DNA of 64,000 nt from JBAXQQ01 sp037131695 (GCA_964638715.1 CAZWZF010000023.1:1-64000), one strand, 5' to 3'; positions 1 to 8,463 are shown, numbered from the stretch's first letter. Notes: generated from the letters alone by a model not told the origin. Program-made: numbers and translations.

Positions 1-85
1 GGGTTGGGGGATGGGGCTTAAGCTTAAATTTGATTATATATTATCTGCATATCACCACTATCACAATAAAAAATGATATTATTAG

Positions 86-105
86 TTGCGCAACATGTTG
101 CGCAA
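86..105. promoter_or_regulatory. Perfect 20-bp palindrome, probable LacI-family operator
   Basis: The 20 bases TTGCGCAACATGTTGCGCAA read the same on both strands. Each half, TTGCGCAA, is itself a palindrome, and the halves are separated by CATG. The site ends just inside the AAAGGA ribosome-binding sequence of the LacI-type gene starting at 116, and lies 3 bp after a possible -10 element (TATTAT, 77-82). LacI-family dimers bind palindromes of about this length, so autoregulation is the simplest reading. That is inference, because no second copy was found in the window. Confidence 0.6.
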
Positions 106-115
106 AGGATTTTAT

Positions 116-1126
116 ATGGTTTCATTGCGAAAAATTGCTGGTCTTGCAGGGGTGTCGCCATCTACCGTAACCAGAGCATTGCGGGATGACGTGCGGATTG
201 GTGCGGCTACCCGCGAGAAGATTCATGCACTGGCGACTATGTACCATTATATTCCCAACCGGCTGGCGCAAAGCCTGATGACGGGCAGAAGCTACACCGT
301 CGGGGTGATATTGCCATCGGTGGTAATACCATACAGCGCGCGCATGCTGGAAGGAATATTGCAGGCAACAGGTCCGGCGGGGTACCGGGTGATTATTCAG
401 GAATCCCATGGAAAACTGGCAGATACAATAAGCGCGATACAAATGCTGACCGAGCAGCGAGTTGATGGTGTATTACTGGATACAGGCCATCTGCAGCCGA
501 TTCCCAGAAAAACAATATTGGAAATGCGCAGCCATGAGGTAATACCAGTAGGTCTTGATGCGACGGATTTTGAGGATAAAGTAGATATTGTGATGACTGA
601 TGAAGCATCACTGGCATTGCAGGCAGTTGATTATTTGTTATCACAAGGGCATAAACAGGTGGTATTTGCCGGTAAAATGTCGGCAGGGAAACTCACTGGT
701 CGTGGAAAATTTATGGCACAGGCTTTTAAAACGCGCATGCTCAACAGTCATTTCATAGATGTTCACGATGACCCACCATATACCAGCTTGCAAGTGGATA
801 ATATCGTTGCGGAAATATTAAAGATATCACCACGGCCAACGGCAATTATCACCTGGGAAGACCCGATTGCCGCGTTACTGATGCCTGCTTTGTTGCGCAA
901 AAATATAAAAGTTCCTGGTGATATAAGCATGATAGGATGCGGAAACCTGTCATTTTCCACCTTCATATCTCCAACATTAACTACTTTTGAACAGCACCCG
1001 GAACAGGTTGGCGCGTCTGCATTTAAACTGCTTGAAGAAAGGCTGAACGGCGAAGTTTCACCGCCAAAATCAATCAGCATCAAACCAACCTTGATAATTC
1101 GTGATAGTGTGAAAAAATTAAATTAA
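116..1126 (+). CDS. LacI-family transcriptional regulator
   Basis: This is a 336-residue DNA-binding repressor or activator of the LacI/GalR type. Residues 1-55 form the helix-turn-helix and hinge (LRKIAGLAGVSPSTVTRAL, then YIPNRLAQSL). The rest is a periplasmic-binding-protein-like sensor domain beginning at TVGVILP. I start at ATG 116 because AAAGGA (104-109) is 6 nt upstream and the protein then opens directly with the HTH. The earlier in-frame TTG at 86 and ATG at 95 lie inside the palindrome. The ligand cannot be told from sequence, and no sugar-transport or catabolic genes follow it here. It is probably autoregulated through the palindrome at 86-105. Confidence 0.9.
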   Translation: MVSLRKIAGLAGVSPSTVTRALRDDVRIGAATREKIHALATMYHYIPNRLAQSLMTGRSYTVGVILPSVVIPYSARMLEGILQATGPAGYRVIIQESHGKLADTISAIQMLTEQRVDGVLLDTGHLQPIPRKTILEMRSHEVIPVGLDATDFEDKVDIVMTDEASLALQAVDYLLSQGHKQVVFAGKMSAGKLTGRGKFMAQAFKTRMLNSHFIDVHDDPPYTSLQVDNIVAEILKISPRPTAIITWEDPIAALLMPALLRKNIKVPGDISMIGCGNLSFSTFISPTLTTFEQHPEQVGASAFKLLEERLNGEVSPPKSISIKPTLIIRDSVKKLN

Positions 1127-1168
1127 ACAATTTTAAGATGATAAAATTGCTTAATGGTGAAACAAAAA

Positions 1169-1198
1169 ATCATGTTAATCATGTTAATCCTGTCAAAA
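1169..1198. repeat. Dispersed ATGTTAATC-type intergenic repeat, single arm
   Basis: The stretch holds two direct copies of CATGTTAATC followed by CTGTC. The same word family forms hairpins at 3518-3574 and 16564-16621, so this looks like one arm of a dispersed intergenic repeat. It lies 43 bp after the LacI-type gene stop. Function is unknown; it may contribute to transcript ends. Confidence 0.5.
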
Positions 1199-1220
1199 CA
1201 CTAAAAAAAAGCTGCATAAC

Positions 1221-1252
1221 ACTTGATATTACATGTAAATATTAAGTATCAT
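1221..1252 (+). promoter_or_regulatory. Putative promoter of the XRE-cupin gene with internal inverted repeat
   Basis: TTGATA (1223-1228) and TATCAT (1247-1252) are separated by 18 bp, which fits a sigma-70-type promoter about 30 bp upstream of the gene. Between them lies the perfect palindrome TTACATGTAA (1229-1238). Allowing one bulged base, the pairing extends outward from about 1221 to 1247. An XRE-family regulator encoded immediately downstream could bind it, but that is inference. Confidence 0.45.
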
Positions 1253-1283
1253 AACGAATACCTAATTCATAAAGGAGCTGGCC

Positions 1284-1838
1284 ATGGAAAATCTCATTGG
1301 CAGCCGTATTAAAACCTTTCGCGAGCGATTAGATATGTCGCAAGCTGAACTGGCCACCTCTTCCGGTATCGACGCCGCGTTGATTGCCGCTATCGAGGAA
1401 GGCAAAGTAACCCCGGTGTTGGGAATTATGGTGAAGATATCCCGCAGCCTGGGGCAGCGTCTTGGCACCTTCATGGATGATCAGGTAAGTGAAGACCCGC
1501 ACATAGTTCGATATGCCGACAGAAGGCAGGATCTGGCACATCATAAAGAAAACGCAGAACAATATAGCTATTATCCATTGGCTGCCGGTAAAACCGACCG
1601 CCACATGGAACCGTTCTTCGTTGAAATTGCTCCCGGTCAGACGAAACAGTTTTCATCTCACGAAGGAGAAGAATTTATTATCGTGATTGCCGGTCAGATT
1701 GAACTGACCTATGGCAAGAAAACCTGTCTGCTTACCGCTGGAGATTCCATGTATTACAACTCCATAGTACCCCACCATGTAGGTTGTGTGGGCGATACAA
1801 CAGCGCAATTATACGCTGTTATTTATATGCCATATTAA
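1284..1838 (+). CDS. XRE-family regulator with C-terminal cupin domain
   Basis: This 184-residue protein has an N-terminal XRE helix-turn-helix (residues about 5-60: RIKTFRERLDMSQAELATSSGID) and a C-terminal cupin barrel (about 105-182). Candidate metal or ligand positions are His126, Glu130 and His164 (SSHEGEEF and PHH). ATG 1284 is preceded by AAAGGAG (1271-1277). The architecture is that of small-molecule-sensing regulators next to the genes they control. The acyl-CoA ligase gene starts 13 nt after the stop, so the two are almost certainly cotranscribed and the effector may be an acyl compound. The effector is inferred from position only. Confidence 0.85.
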   Translation: MENLIGSRIKTFRERLDMSQAELATSSGIDAALIAAIEEGKVTPVLGIMVKISRSLGQRLGTFMDDQVSEDPHIVRYADRRQDLAHHKENAEQYSYYPLAAGKTDRHMEPFFVEIAPGQTKQFSSHEGEEFIIVIAGQIELTYGKKTCLLTAGDSMYYNSIVPHHVGCVGDTTAQLYAVIYMPY

Positions 1839-1851
1839 AAGGGTGCGAGAA

Positions 1852-3507
1852 ATGATTAATCCTGAGACTGCAACCCATAGCTTGACTCTGGGTCAAGTAT
1901 TGGATAATACTGTTGCCCGCTACCCGGATAACCTGGCAGTGGTGTATGTTGACCGCGATTATCGCCAAACCTGGCGCGAGTTTTCTGACGAAGTAGACCG
2001 TGTCGCCAAAGCGTTAATGGCACTCGGTGTGCAAAAAGGCGAAAAGGTTGGCGTGTGGGCATCTAACGTGCCGCATTGGGTCACTCTGCAATTCGCCACC
2101 GCAAAGATAGGGGCTATCCTGCTGACTATTAATACCAATTACAAATGCCACGAAGCTGAATTTGTGCTGGAACAGTCAGACATGGAAAACCTTTTCTTTA
2201 TAGACGGCTTTCGCGATACTGATTATCTACAAATCATCAACGACCTGATACCGGAACTAAAAACCCAACCGCGCGGCAGTTTAAAATCAAAGAAGTTCCC
2301 TTTTCTCAAAAGAGTATTTTATCTTGGTCCACAAAAGCATCGCGGTATCTATTCTATGCCAGAGTTGCTGGCGCTTGGCGATACTGTTTCAGATGAAGAA
2401 TACTTGGCACGCCAGGCTACATTAGATTGCCATGATGTGGTGAATATGCAATATACCAGCGGTACCACCGGTTTCCCCAAAGGCGTTCAATTAACCCATT
2501 ACAATATAGGAAATAATGGCTATTGGATTGGCAAAAATCAAAACCTGAGCGGTGTAGATAAGATATGTATTCCTGTCCCGCTGTTCCACTGTTTCGGATG
2601 TGTGCTGGCAGTACTGGCGTGCGTCAACCATGGCGCAACCATGGTGTTGTTGGAGAAGTTTGACCCGGTCACTGTAATGATGTCTATTGAAAAAGAAAAA
2701 TGCACCGGTGTTTATGGCGTTCCGACGATGTTTATTGCCATTTTAGAACATCCGCTCTTCAGCAAATTCGACTATTCATCACTGCGCACCGGCATCATGG
2801 CCGGTAGCCCCTGTCCGGTGAAAACGATGAAACAGTGCGTTGAATTGATGAATATGACAGAATTGACCATCTGTTACGGCCTTACCGAGTCTTCGCCGGT
2901 TATGACCCAGACTACCTATGATGAGCCTGACCTGATGCGCAAATGCTCTACCATCGGCAAGGCAATGCCGGGTATGGAAGTGAAAGTGGTTAATCCCGAA
3001 ACAGGCGAAGAATGCACACCTGGCACACCCGGCGAGATGTGCGTGCGCGGTTACAATATCATGAAGGGTTATTACAAAATGCCGGTGGAAACTGCCAAAA
3101 TAATCGATGCAGACGGCTTTTTGCACAGCGGCGATATCGGCGTGATGGATAAAGAAGGTTATTTTGCCATCACCGGCAGATTGAAAGACCTTATTATTCG
3201 CGGTGGTGAAAATATCGACCCGAAAGAAGTGGAAGATTTCATTCATCACATGGAAGGGGTGCGTGATGTACAGGTAATTGGCGTCCCCAGCAAGAAATAC
3301 GGTGAAGATACCGGCGCGTTCGTGATATTAAAAGCCGGTGCGGAAATAACCGTCGAAGATATTCAGGACCATTGCCGCGGCCAGATAGCCTGGATAAAAA
3401 TCCCCAAATATATCTATTTCATAACCGAGTTCCCCATGACCGCCAGTGGAAAAATACAGAAATACAAATTGCGTGAAATGGCACACGAATTATGGCCTGA
3501 CGCGTAA
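1852..3507 (+). CDS. AMP-forming acyl-CoA synthetase (FadD/AMP-binding family)
   Basis: This 551-residue ligase should activate a carboxylic acid, probably a medium- or long-chain fatty acid, to its CoA thioester through an acyl-adenylate. It shows the family P-loop YTSGTTGFPKGV at about residue 201, the motif YGLTESSP, the hinge region HSGDIG...GRLKDLIIRGGENI and the C-terminal catalytic lysine in ASGKIQKYKLRE near residue 530. I start at ATG 1852 (MINPETATHS), 13 nt after the XRE-cupin stop. An upstream in-frame start would overlap that gene. Substrate cannot be read from sequence. Pairing with an XRE-cupin regulator suggests substrate-responsive control. Confidence 0.88.
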   Translation: MINPETATHSLTLGQVLDNTVARYPDNLAVVYVDRDYRQTWREFSDEVDRVAKALMALGVQKGEKVGVWASNVPHWVTLQFATAKIGAILLTINTNYKCHEAEFVLEQSDMENLFFIDGFRDTDYLQIINDLIPELKTQPRGSLKSKKFPFLKRVFYLGPQKHRGIYSMPELLALGDTVSDEEYLARQATLDCHDVVNMQYTSGTTGFPKGVQLTHYNIGNNGYWIGKNQNLSGVDKICIPVPLFHCFGCVLAVLACVNHGATMVLLEKFDPVTVMMSIEKEKCTGVYGVPTMFIAILEHPLFSKFDYSSLRTGIMAGSPCPVKTMKQCVELMNMTELTICYGLTESSPVMTQTTYDEPDLMRKCSTIGKAMPGMEVKVVNPETGEECTPGTPGEMCVRGYNIMKGYYKMPVETAKIIDADGFLHSGDIGVMDKEGYFAITGRLKDLIIRGGENIDPKEVEDFIHHMEGVRDVQVIGVPSKKYGEDTGAFVILKAGAEITVEDIQDHCRGQIAWIKIPKYIYFITEFPMTASGKIQKYKLREMAHELWPDA

Positions 3508-3517
3508 AATAAAAAAG

Positions 3518-3574
3518 ACATCGATTAACAGGATATAAATGATATCTTATCTTGTTAATCCTGTTAATCGATGT
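3518..3574. repeat. 17-bp perfect inverted repeat between convergent genes
   Basis: The arms ACATCGATTAACAGGAT (3518-3534) and its exact reverse complement (3558-3574) are separated by 23 nt. The repeat lies between the ligand-ligase stop at 3507 and the convergent unknown gene ending at 3586. The arm words match those of the repeats at 1169 and 16564. It could end transcripts from both sides, though it lacks a clean T tract on the plus strand. Confidence 0.65.
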
Positions 3575-3585
3575 AAAATATTATC

Positions 3586-3972
3586 TTACTTCAAATCCTT
3601 CCAAACTTCATCTACCATACTGCAATCGCCTTCCAGAAAATCGCTGGTGTATCTTTTCATCTCGCTTGACATGGCGGATAGTTTGGCGCGCAGGAAAGGG
3701 TAGTCATTGCGGTTGTAACATTCGCCAAAACGACGGTAGCCAACACTAAATGGGGTGGCGGTGTCTGATTCTTCTGATAGTGTTACACCGATTGCCCCGG
3801 TGTCTAAAGTGCAGATAACGTGAACAAATAGTTTATTGCGCTGGTATTCGGCAATATATGTGGAAGAGTTCTCTTTTTTTATTTTAATGTATTGTATACC
3901 ATATGCTTCCATGATAGGGGTGAACATTTCATGGCAGATATCGGAGAATGCTTTTTTTGTTACTTTTGCCAT
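3586..3972 (-). CDS. Unknown protein, paralogue of its upstream neighbour
   Basis: This 128-residue soluble protein has no signal peptide or membrane segment, and I do not recognise its family. It aligns by eye with the 131-residue product of the next gene upstream (3979-4374). Both begin with a helix containing I-C-x-x-x-F, have an EY-x-R stretch with beta-like strands, and end with a helix containing RY-x-x-DFL-x-G. The two genes are 6 nt apart in a minus-strand unit behind holB. Small paralogous proteins of this kind can be chaperone-like or immunity-like, but nothing here proves either. Confidence 0.75.
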   Translation of the reverse strand: MAKVTKKAFSDICHEMFTPIMEAYGIQYIKIKKENSSTYIAEYQRNKLFVHVICTLDTGAIGVTLSEESDTATPFSVGYRRFGECYNRNDYPFLRAKLSAMSSEMKRYTSDFLEGDCSMVDEVWKDLK

Positions 3973-3978
3973 ATTAAT

Positions 3979-4374
3979 TTACCCCAGTTTATTATACAAC
4001 TGCCCATAATCGCGTTCCCAAATCAGCGATAATTCACCGCGCAGAAAATCGTTTCCATATCGCAGCAGTTCGAATATTATCATCATAAATTGCCGGCGCA
4101 TCTCCGGGTGTTCACCTGGTTTCGCTTTTAGTTGTATCCCTTTTGCCAGCGGTATCATTTTCAATATGCCATATTCATCGACATAGCCGATATTTATTGT
4201 TGCCTGGCGTTCGCGAATATCGTAAAGGATATCTATTCGCTGGTTGTCGCGGGCGTATTCAACTTTGCTTACCATGCTCATTTCATCAGTAATCTGCATG
4301 ATTTTAAAGTTGTGTTCTGTTATTAAAAATGAAAAATAATCATCACAAATCTGCTGCAATTCTTTGTTTTTCAT
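3979..4374 (-). CDS. Unknown protein, first of a tandem paralogous pair
   Basis: This 131-residue soluble protein has no recognised family. It has an N-terminal helix (LQQICDDYFSFLITEHNF), a middle section of alternating short strands (IDILYDIRERQATINIGYVDEYG) and a C-terminal helix (FELLRYGNDFLRGEL). The start is supported by GAAGGA shortly upstream, just after the holB stop (10 nt gap). It is similar in layout to the 3586-3972 product, suggesting a tandem duplication followed by strong divergence. Cotranscription with holB is likely, but a role in replication is not established. Confidence 0.75.
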   Translation of the reverse strand: MKNKELQQICDDYFSFLITEHNFKIMQITDEMSMVSKVEYARDNQRIDILYDIRERQATINIGYVDEYGILKMIPLAKGIQLKAKPGEHPEMRRQFMMIIFELLRYGNDFLRGELSLIWERDYGQLYNKLG

Positions 4375-4384
4375 ATCAATTCCT

Positions 4385-5512
4385 TCACTTCACGCATAAT
4401 ATTGTCATCCATAGTCTTTCCAGCGACAGGTCGATGTTGGCGTTTCTTTCGATATGCAGTTTTGTACGCATTATTTCGTGCAGCCCGGTACGCAAATCTG
4501 CCTGTGAAATAATTCCTGCTATTGCCCTGATTCTATCTTCGTAATCTGTATTAAGCAGCGATGTAGGTTCTCCCATGCTGCAAATCATTAAATCACGCCA
4601 GCAGGAGGCGACAATGTCGAGGAGTTCCGGCATGTTGCGTCGGCGAATCTGGTCTTCCGACGGGCCTTTTTTGCCGCCGGTTTCTTCTTCACCCGGTTCT
4701 ATTAAAATTTCCGCGGCACTGGATAAATCATGCATTATTTTTGCTAATTTCAATGCCGAACGTCTGCCACGCGGCAGGTAACTCATTATCGCATCCATCA
4801 ATTCCTGGCGGGTTTTTAATACTGCCGGATTTTGCGCGACGGCGATTGCCCATCCTACCCGTCCAGCCGCCATACCGGTAATTGCTTCTGCGGTGATATC
4901 GTCAACATCCGGGGCATTTGTAGACAGCGCGTTGCGAACCGCATCTCGCGGAGACAGGTTAAAACGAACTGGTCGGCAGCGTGATACCAATGTCGGCAGC
5001 ACCGAGTTTGGACGTGAACTGATGAGTATAATTACTACATGGTTGGGTGGTTCTTCCAGGGTGAGCAGCAGCGAATTTCCGGCATCTTCCTGCAGTCCCG
5101 GACGGTTGGCAGGATCCAAGATATATACTTTTGTCCTGCCTTCCATCGGCTTTAGCTGGGCATCTTCGCGCAATGGCAGCGGGTGGGTTGGCGACTCGCC
5201 GCTTTTCGTGCGGATGGCGTCAATGGGGATAACCGTTTTACCGCCGGTGGTAGCCGGGGTAAATAGGCGCACATCGGGGTGATTCCCTCGATTAATTAGA
5301 TTGCAGGCGCGGCAAACATCGCAAAAATCACCTTTTGCCCGGTGCGCTTCGTCAAGGCAGTTCAATGCTTTGGCAAATGACATGGCAGTAACTTTTTTCC
5401 CGCATCCCTCTGGACCGTAAAACAATAAAGCATGACCAACAGTGCCTTCCACAATGGCACGCTGCAACCACGCGATGGTATTATCCTGACCTATAATATC
5501 TGAAAATGGCAT
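4385..5512 (-). CDS. holB: DNA polymerase III delta' subunit (clamp-loader ATPase family)
   Basis: This 375-residue clamp-loader protein would help load the sliding clamp at replication forks. It has a P-loop GPEGCGKK (residues 33-40), the clamp-loader zinc module with cysteines 52, 64, 67 and 70, the LLLTLEEPP helix and the SRC sensor segment (VSRCRPVRF). The DExx box is degenerate (ILDPANR), as is common in delta'. The zinc module and P-loop are also present in DnaX (gamma/tau), but the length and lack of a long C-terminal extension fit delta' better. It heads a minus-strand unit with two small unknown genes. No tmk gene is adjacent. Confidence 0.8.
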   Translation of the reverse strand: MPFSDIIGQDNTIAWLQRAIVEGTVGHALLFYGPEGCGKKVTAMSFAKALNCLDEAHRAKGDFCDVCRACNLINRGNHPDVRLFTPATTGGKTVIPIDAIRTKSGESPTHPLPLREDAQLKPMEGRTKVYILDPANRPGLQEDAGNSLLLTLEEPPNHVVIILISSRPNSVLPTLVSRCRPVRFNLSPRDAVRNALSTNAPDVDDITAEAITGMAAGRVGWAIAVAQNPAVLKTRQELMDAIMSYLPRGRRSALKLAKIMHDLSSAAEILIEPGEEETGGKKGPSEDQIRRRNMPELLDIVASCWRDLMICSMGEPTSLLNTDYEDRIRAIAGIISQADLRTGLHEIMRTKLHIERNANIDLSLERLWMTILCVK

Positions 5513-5600
5513 GGCTGTATTATACCGTTAAAGGGGGTTGGATGGATAGAGGGAATGGGTAGTTGACAGTGGATAGTTGATAGTTAATCATTATCAGAAT

Positions 5601-5661
5601 AATTCGTAATTCGTAATTCGTAATTCGTAATTCGTAATTCGTAATTCGTAATTCGTAATTC
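5601..5661. repeat. GTAATTC heptanucleotide tandem repeat, truncated by assembly gap
   Basis: There are eight consecutive GTAATTC units preceded by a partial AATTC, and the array runs directly into the N gap. Upstream (about 5560-5590) are further short imperfect repeats of the type GATAGTT. The sequence after the gap begins GTAATTTAC, so the array may extend through the gap. Heptamer arrays like this resemble the short tandem repeats of some cyanobacteria. The 329-bp stretch from 5513 to 5841 holds only this repeat, the gap and the dapF leader. Confidence 0.95.
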
Positions 5662-5761
5662 NNNNNNNNNNNNNNNNNNNNNNNNNNNNNNNNNNNNNNN
5701 NNNNNNNNNNNNNNNNNNNNNNNNNNNNNNNNNNNNNNNNNNNNNNNNNNNNNNNNNNNNN
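5662..5761. other. Assembly gap of 100 Ns
   Basis: Exactly 100 N bases follow the heptamer array. A round 100 usually marks a scaffold join of unknown length, so distance and even linkage between holB and dapF should be treated as unproven. Confidence 0.98.
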
Positions 5762-5841
5762 GTAATTTACCCCTTTTCCTCTTTACATATTACCCTTCTA
5801 ACAGGTAAACTTTAATTATCAATACCTGAAGGGAAATTAAT

Positions 5842-6693
5842 ATGCCTACATCAATAGACTTCGTAAAAATGCATGGTCTTGGCAATGATTTTATCGTTGT
5901 CGACTGTATTAGAAATAATTATTCAATAGATGAATTAGTGAAATCAGCCACATTTTTATGTGACCGTAATTTCGGTATTGGTGCTGACGGATTAATCTTG
6001 GTTATCGCTTCAACAGAAGCAGATTTTCAGATGAGAATTATTAATGCAGATGGCAGCGAAGCTGAAATGTGCGGAAACGGAATACGATGTTTTGCCAAGT
6101 TTGTTTATGATAAAGGCTTAACCCAGAAGACTGACTTTACAGTAAGCACACTGGCGGGAATCATTGCCCCGGCAATTCAGGTTGAAGACGGCAAGGTAAA
6201 AGTAGCCAAAGTAAATATGGGTGAACCCCATCTTGAACGCGAATTAATCCCAATGGTTGGTCCAAAGGGTGAAGTGATAAATGAAATGCTGCAGGTGGAA
6301 AGTACAACAGTACGGGTTACAGCGGTATCGATGGGCAATCCTCACGCAGTGTTGTTTGTAGACGATGTTAATACCTATGCTGTCGACTGGTTTGGGCCGC
6401 GAATTGAACGCCACAGCATTTTTCCGCGCAAGACCAATGTAGAATTTGTGCAGCGTGTATCATCAACTTACCTGAAGATGCGCGTGTGGGAAAGGGGAGC
6501 GGGCCTTACGCTGGCATGCGGTACCGGCGCCTGCGCTACTGTAGTCGCCGCTGTACTTAATGGACTGTCAGAAAGAACCGCAATAGTTGAACTGCCTGGC
6601 GGCAAACTGGAAATCACCTGGGACGACGAAGATAACCACGTATATATGACTGGACCGGCGGATGAAGTTTTCTGCGGTGTAGTTACTATTTAG
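5842..6693 (+). CDS. dapF: Diaminopimelate epimerase
   Basis: This 283-residue enzyme interconverts LL- and meso-diaminopimelate for lysine and peptidoglycan synthesis in the cytoplasm. It needs no cofactor and uses two cysteines as base and acid: Cys77 in EMCGNGIRCFAKF and Cys226 in LACGTGACATVVA. The N-terminal FVKMHGLGNDF signature is also present. GAAGGG lies upstream of ATG 5842. It is transcribed alone and ends in a terminator shared with the convergent kinase gene. Confidence 0.97.
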   Translation: MPTSIDFVKMHGLGNDFIVVDCIRNNYSIDELVKSATFLCDRNFGIGADGLILVIASTEADFQMRIINADGSEAEMCGNGIRCFAKFVYDKGLTQKTDFTVSTLAGIIAPAIQVEDGKVKVAKVNMGEPHLERELIPMVGPKGEVINEMLQVESTTVRVTAVSMGNPHAVLFVDDVNTYAVDWFGPRIERHSIFPRKTNVEFVQRVSSTYLKMRVWERGAGLTLACGTGACATVVAAVLNGLSERTAIVELPGGKLEITWDDEDNHVYMTGPADEVFCGVVTI

Positions 6694-6714
6694 AAAATAC
6701 AGAATATGCAAATT

Positions 6715-6750
6715 AAAAGCCCGCTTGAAAAAGCGGGCTTTTCTTTTTTT
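6715..6750. terminator. Bidirectional rho-independent terminator (dapF / histidine kinase)
   Basis: A perfect 12-bp stem (6715-6726 with 6731-6742) encloses a GAAA loop. On the plus strand it runs into a T-rich tail (6739-6750), and on the minus strand into the TTTT of the opposite arm. It lies between the convergent stops at 6693 and 6754, so it can serve both genes. Confidence 0.93.
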
Positions 6751-6753
6751 ATC

Positions 6754-8463
6754 CTACATTGACGGCAGTGACTGTTCGGGTGGCTTCTTGGGTATGGTAA
6801 AGAAGAAGGTCGAACCCTTGCCGAGGACAGAGTCTACCCAGATTGCCCCGCCGTGTGCCTGTACCAGGTTCTTTACCAGGAAGAGACCGATACCGGTACC
6901 GCCGACTCGCTGGGAATCGCCGCTGTGTACGCGGTGGAAACGCTGGAATACTTTGTCCACATGTTCACGCGGGATACCCATTCCGTGGTCAATAACTGCG
7001 AAGCGCATGTTATCGCCTTCATCAACCACTTCGGTAATGATTTCACCGCCTTCAGGACTGTATTTAATTGCATTGCTTATCAGGTTAGTGAGAATCTGGT
7101 CCATCTTATCTTTATCTGCATATATGGTAGCCAGTTTTTCAGGATATTTTGCAATAAGGGTGTGTTTGTCGGTATAACTGCGCTGGAAACTTACGCACTT
7201 ATCAATTAATTCTGGCAGGCTGACAGTATCGTAATTCAAGTGCAATGGCAGGCCGCGTTCGATACGGGATACATTCAACAAGTCGCTGATTAAGCGTACC
7301 AGGCGATCGCATTCGGAATCGATGATTTCATAAAATTCGCGTCGTGTCGGACGGTCGTAGAAATCTTCCTCGGGATCGTCTAACAGGGTGCGTATGAATC
7401 CCTTGATAGCAGTTAATGGTGTGCGCAATTCGTGAGAAACAGTAGATACAAAGTCGCTTTTCATTCTCTCTACATTGCGCAATTCAGTTACATCATTTAG
7501 TATGCACAACAAACCAACAGTATTTTTCTTATCGTCTCTTACTATTGCTGTCTGAGTTGCGTAATAAAGGTCATTGATAACGAACTCTTTGGCAATTTCT
7601 GATTCTGTTTTTAATGCGTGGGAAAGGAACTCGCGAAGTTCGACATTAGTGATAGCTTCATTAATGTGAATGCCGGTACTGCCGGAATCCAAACCAAGGA
7701 TTGACTCAGCGGCATTGTTAACAATTTGAATACGTTCAGTACGGGTAATTACTAACAAACCGGAACTCATACTTTGCAGGGTATATTCGAGTTGTTTCTT
7801 TTCCTGTGCAATATTAATAATTATTTTAGCACTGCTGATAACAGCGGCGGCGTTGCGGGCGAGAACTGTTAATAAACGAATATCTTCCTCGGTAAACTTC
7901 ATGCCGTAGCGTTTATTAAATACGTGGATGACGCCAATAATAGTTCTTTCAACAACCTGCTGATTTTCGTTGCGTCTCTCAATAACCATCGGTACGGTCA
8001 GAGAATCGCGAACATTGAGCATTGCTACTTTATCTTTTAATGTTCTGGTGTCTGTAGAGCAATCATGACAAATAATCGCATGGCCTTCGCGGAAAGCTTC
8101 ACCACTTACACCTTCATTTGCGCGTACACGGAATGTGTTAATTTCATCATCAGTCAGTTTCAATGCAGGATGCTGCGCTACTAATTCACCACTGTCCTGG
8201 TCATATAACATGATAACGCATTTTTCTGCCTGCAAAATCATGGCAACCCGACGGACAAATGTTTGCAATGTCATCGCCAATTCTTCTTGAGTGGCGACAG
8301 GTGTCTGGATTTCATTGGCAGATCCAGATTGAACTTGCTGCTCTAACGCCTGTTTATTTCTTTCTAACTCAGCAATACGCCTTCGAAGGTCAACAAGCTC
8401 GTTTTGAATATCGCTTGCACTTCGATTATTACGACTGCCGCTATTTTCAACAGATAATGACAT
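6754..8463 (-). CDS. Soluble GAF-PAS sensor histidine kinase
   Basis: This 569-residue kinase has a short coiled coil (about 18-48), a GAF domain (about 62-215), a PAS domain (about 225-330), a dimerisation/phosphoacceptor domain with His344 in SHELRTPLTAIKG, and an HATPase domain (about 445-560) with N-box NLISNAIKYSP, DHGMGIP and GGTGIGL. There is no membrane segment, so it should sense an intracellular signal. The GAF segment carries cysteines 132 and 135 (ICHDC), which could bind metal or haem or be redox-active, but that is a guess. No response regulator gene is adjacent, so it is an orphan kinase here. Confidence 0.93.
   Translation of the reverse strand: MSLSVENSGSRNNRSASDIQNELVDLRRRIAELERNKQALEQQVQSGSANEIQTPVATQEELAMTLQTFVRRVAMILQAEKCVIMLYDQDSGELVAQHPALKLTDDEINTFRVRANEGVSGEAFREGHAIICHDCSTDTRTLKDKVAMLNVRDSLTVPMVIERRNENQQVVERTIIGVIHVFNKRYGMKFTEEDIRLLTVLARNAAAVISSAKIIINIAQEKKQLEYTLQSMSSGLLVITRTERIQIVNNAAESILGLDSGSTGIHINEAITNVELREFLSHALKTESEIAKEFVINDLYYATQTAIVRDDKKNTVGLLCILNDVTELRNVERMKSDFVSTVSHELRTPLTAIKGFIRTLLDDPEEDFYDRPTRREFYEIIDSECDRLVRLISDLLNVSRIERGLPLHLNYDTVSLPELIDKCVSFQRSYTDKHTLIAKYPEKLATIYADKDKMDQILTNLISNAIKYSPEGGEIITEVVDEGDNMRFAVIDHGMGIPREHVDKVFQRFHRVHSGDSQRVGGTGIGLFLVKNLVQAHGGAIWVDSVLGKGSTFFFTIPKKPPEQSLPSM

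Noticed and set aside
3552..3749. Short plus-strand frame over the inverted repeat
   Set aside because: It lies across a hairpin and opposite a better-supported minus-strand gene with a paralogue next door.
5601..5661. Possible CRISPR array at the GTAATTC repeats
   Set aside because: Units are 7 bp with no spacers between them. It is a simple tandem repeat.
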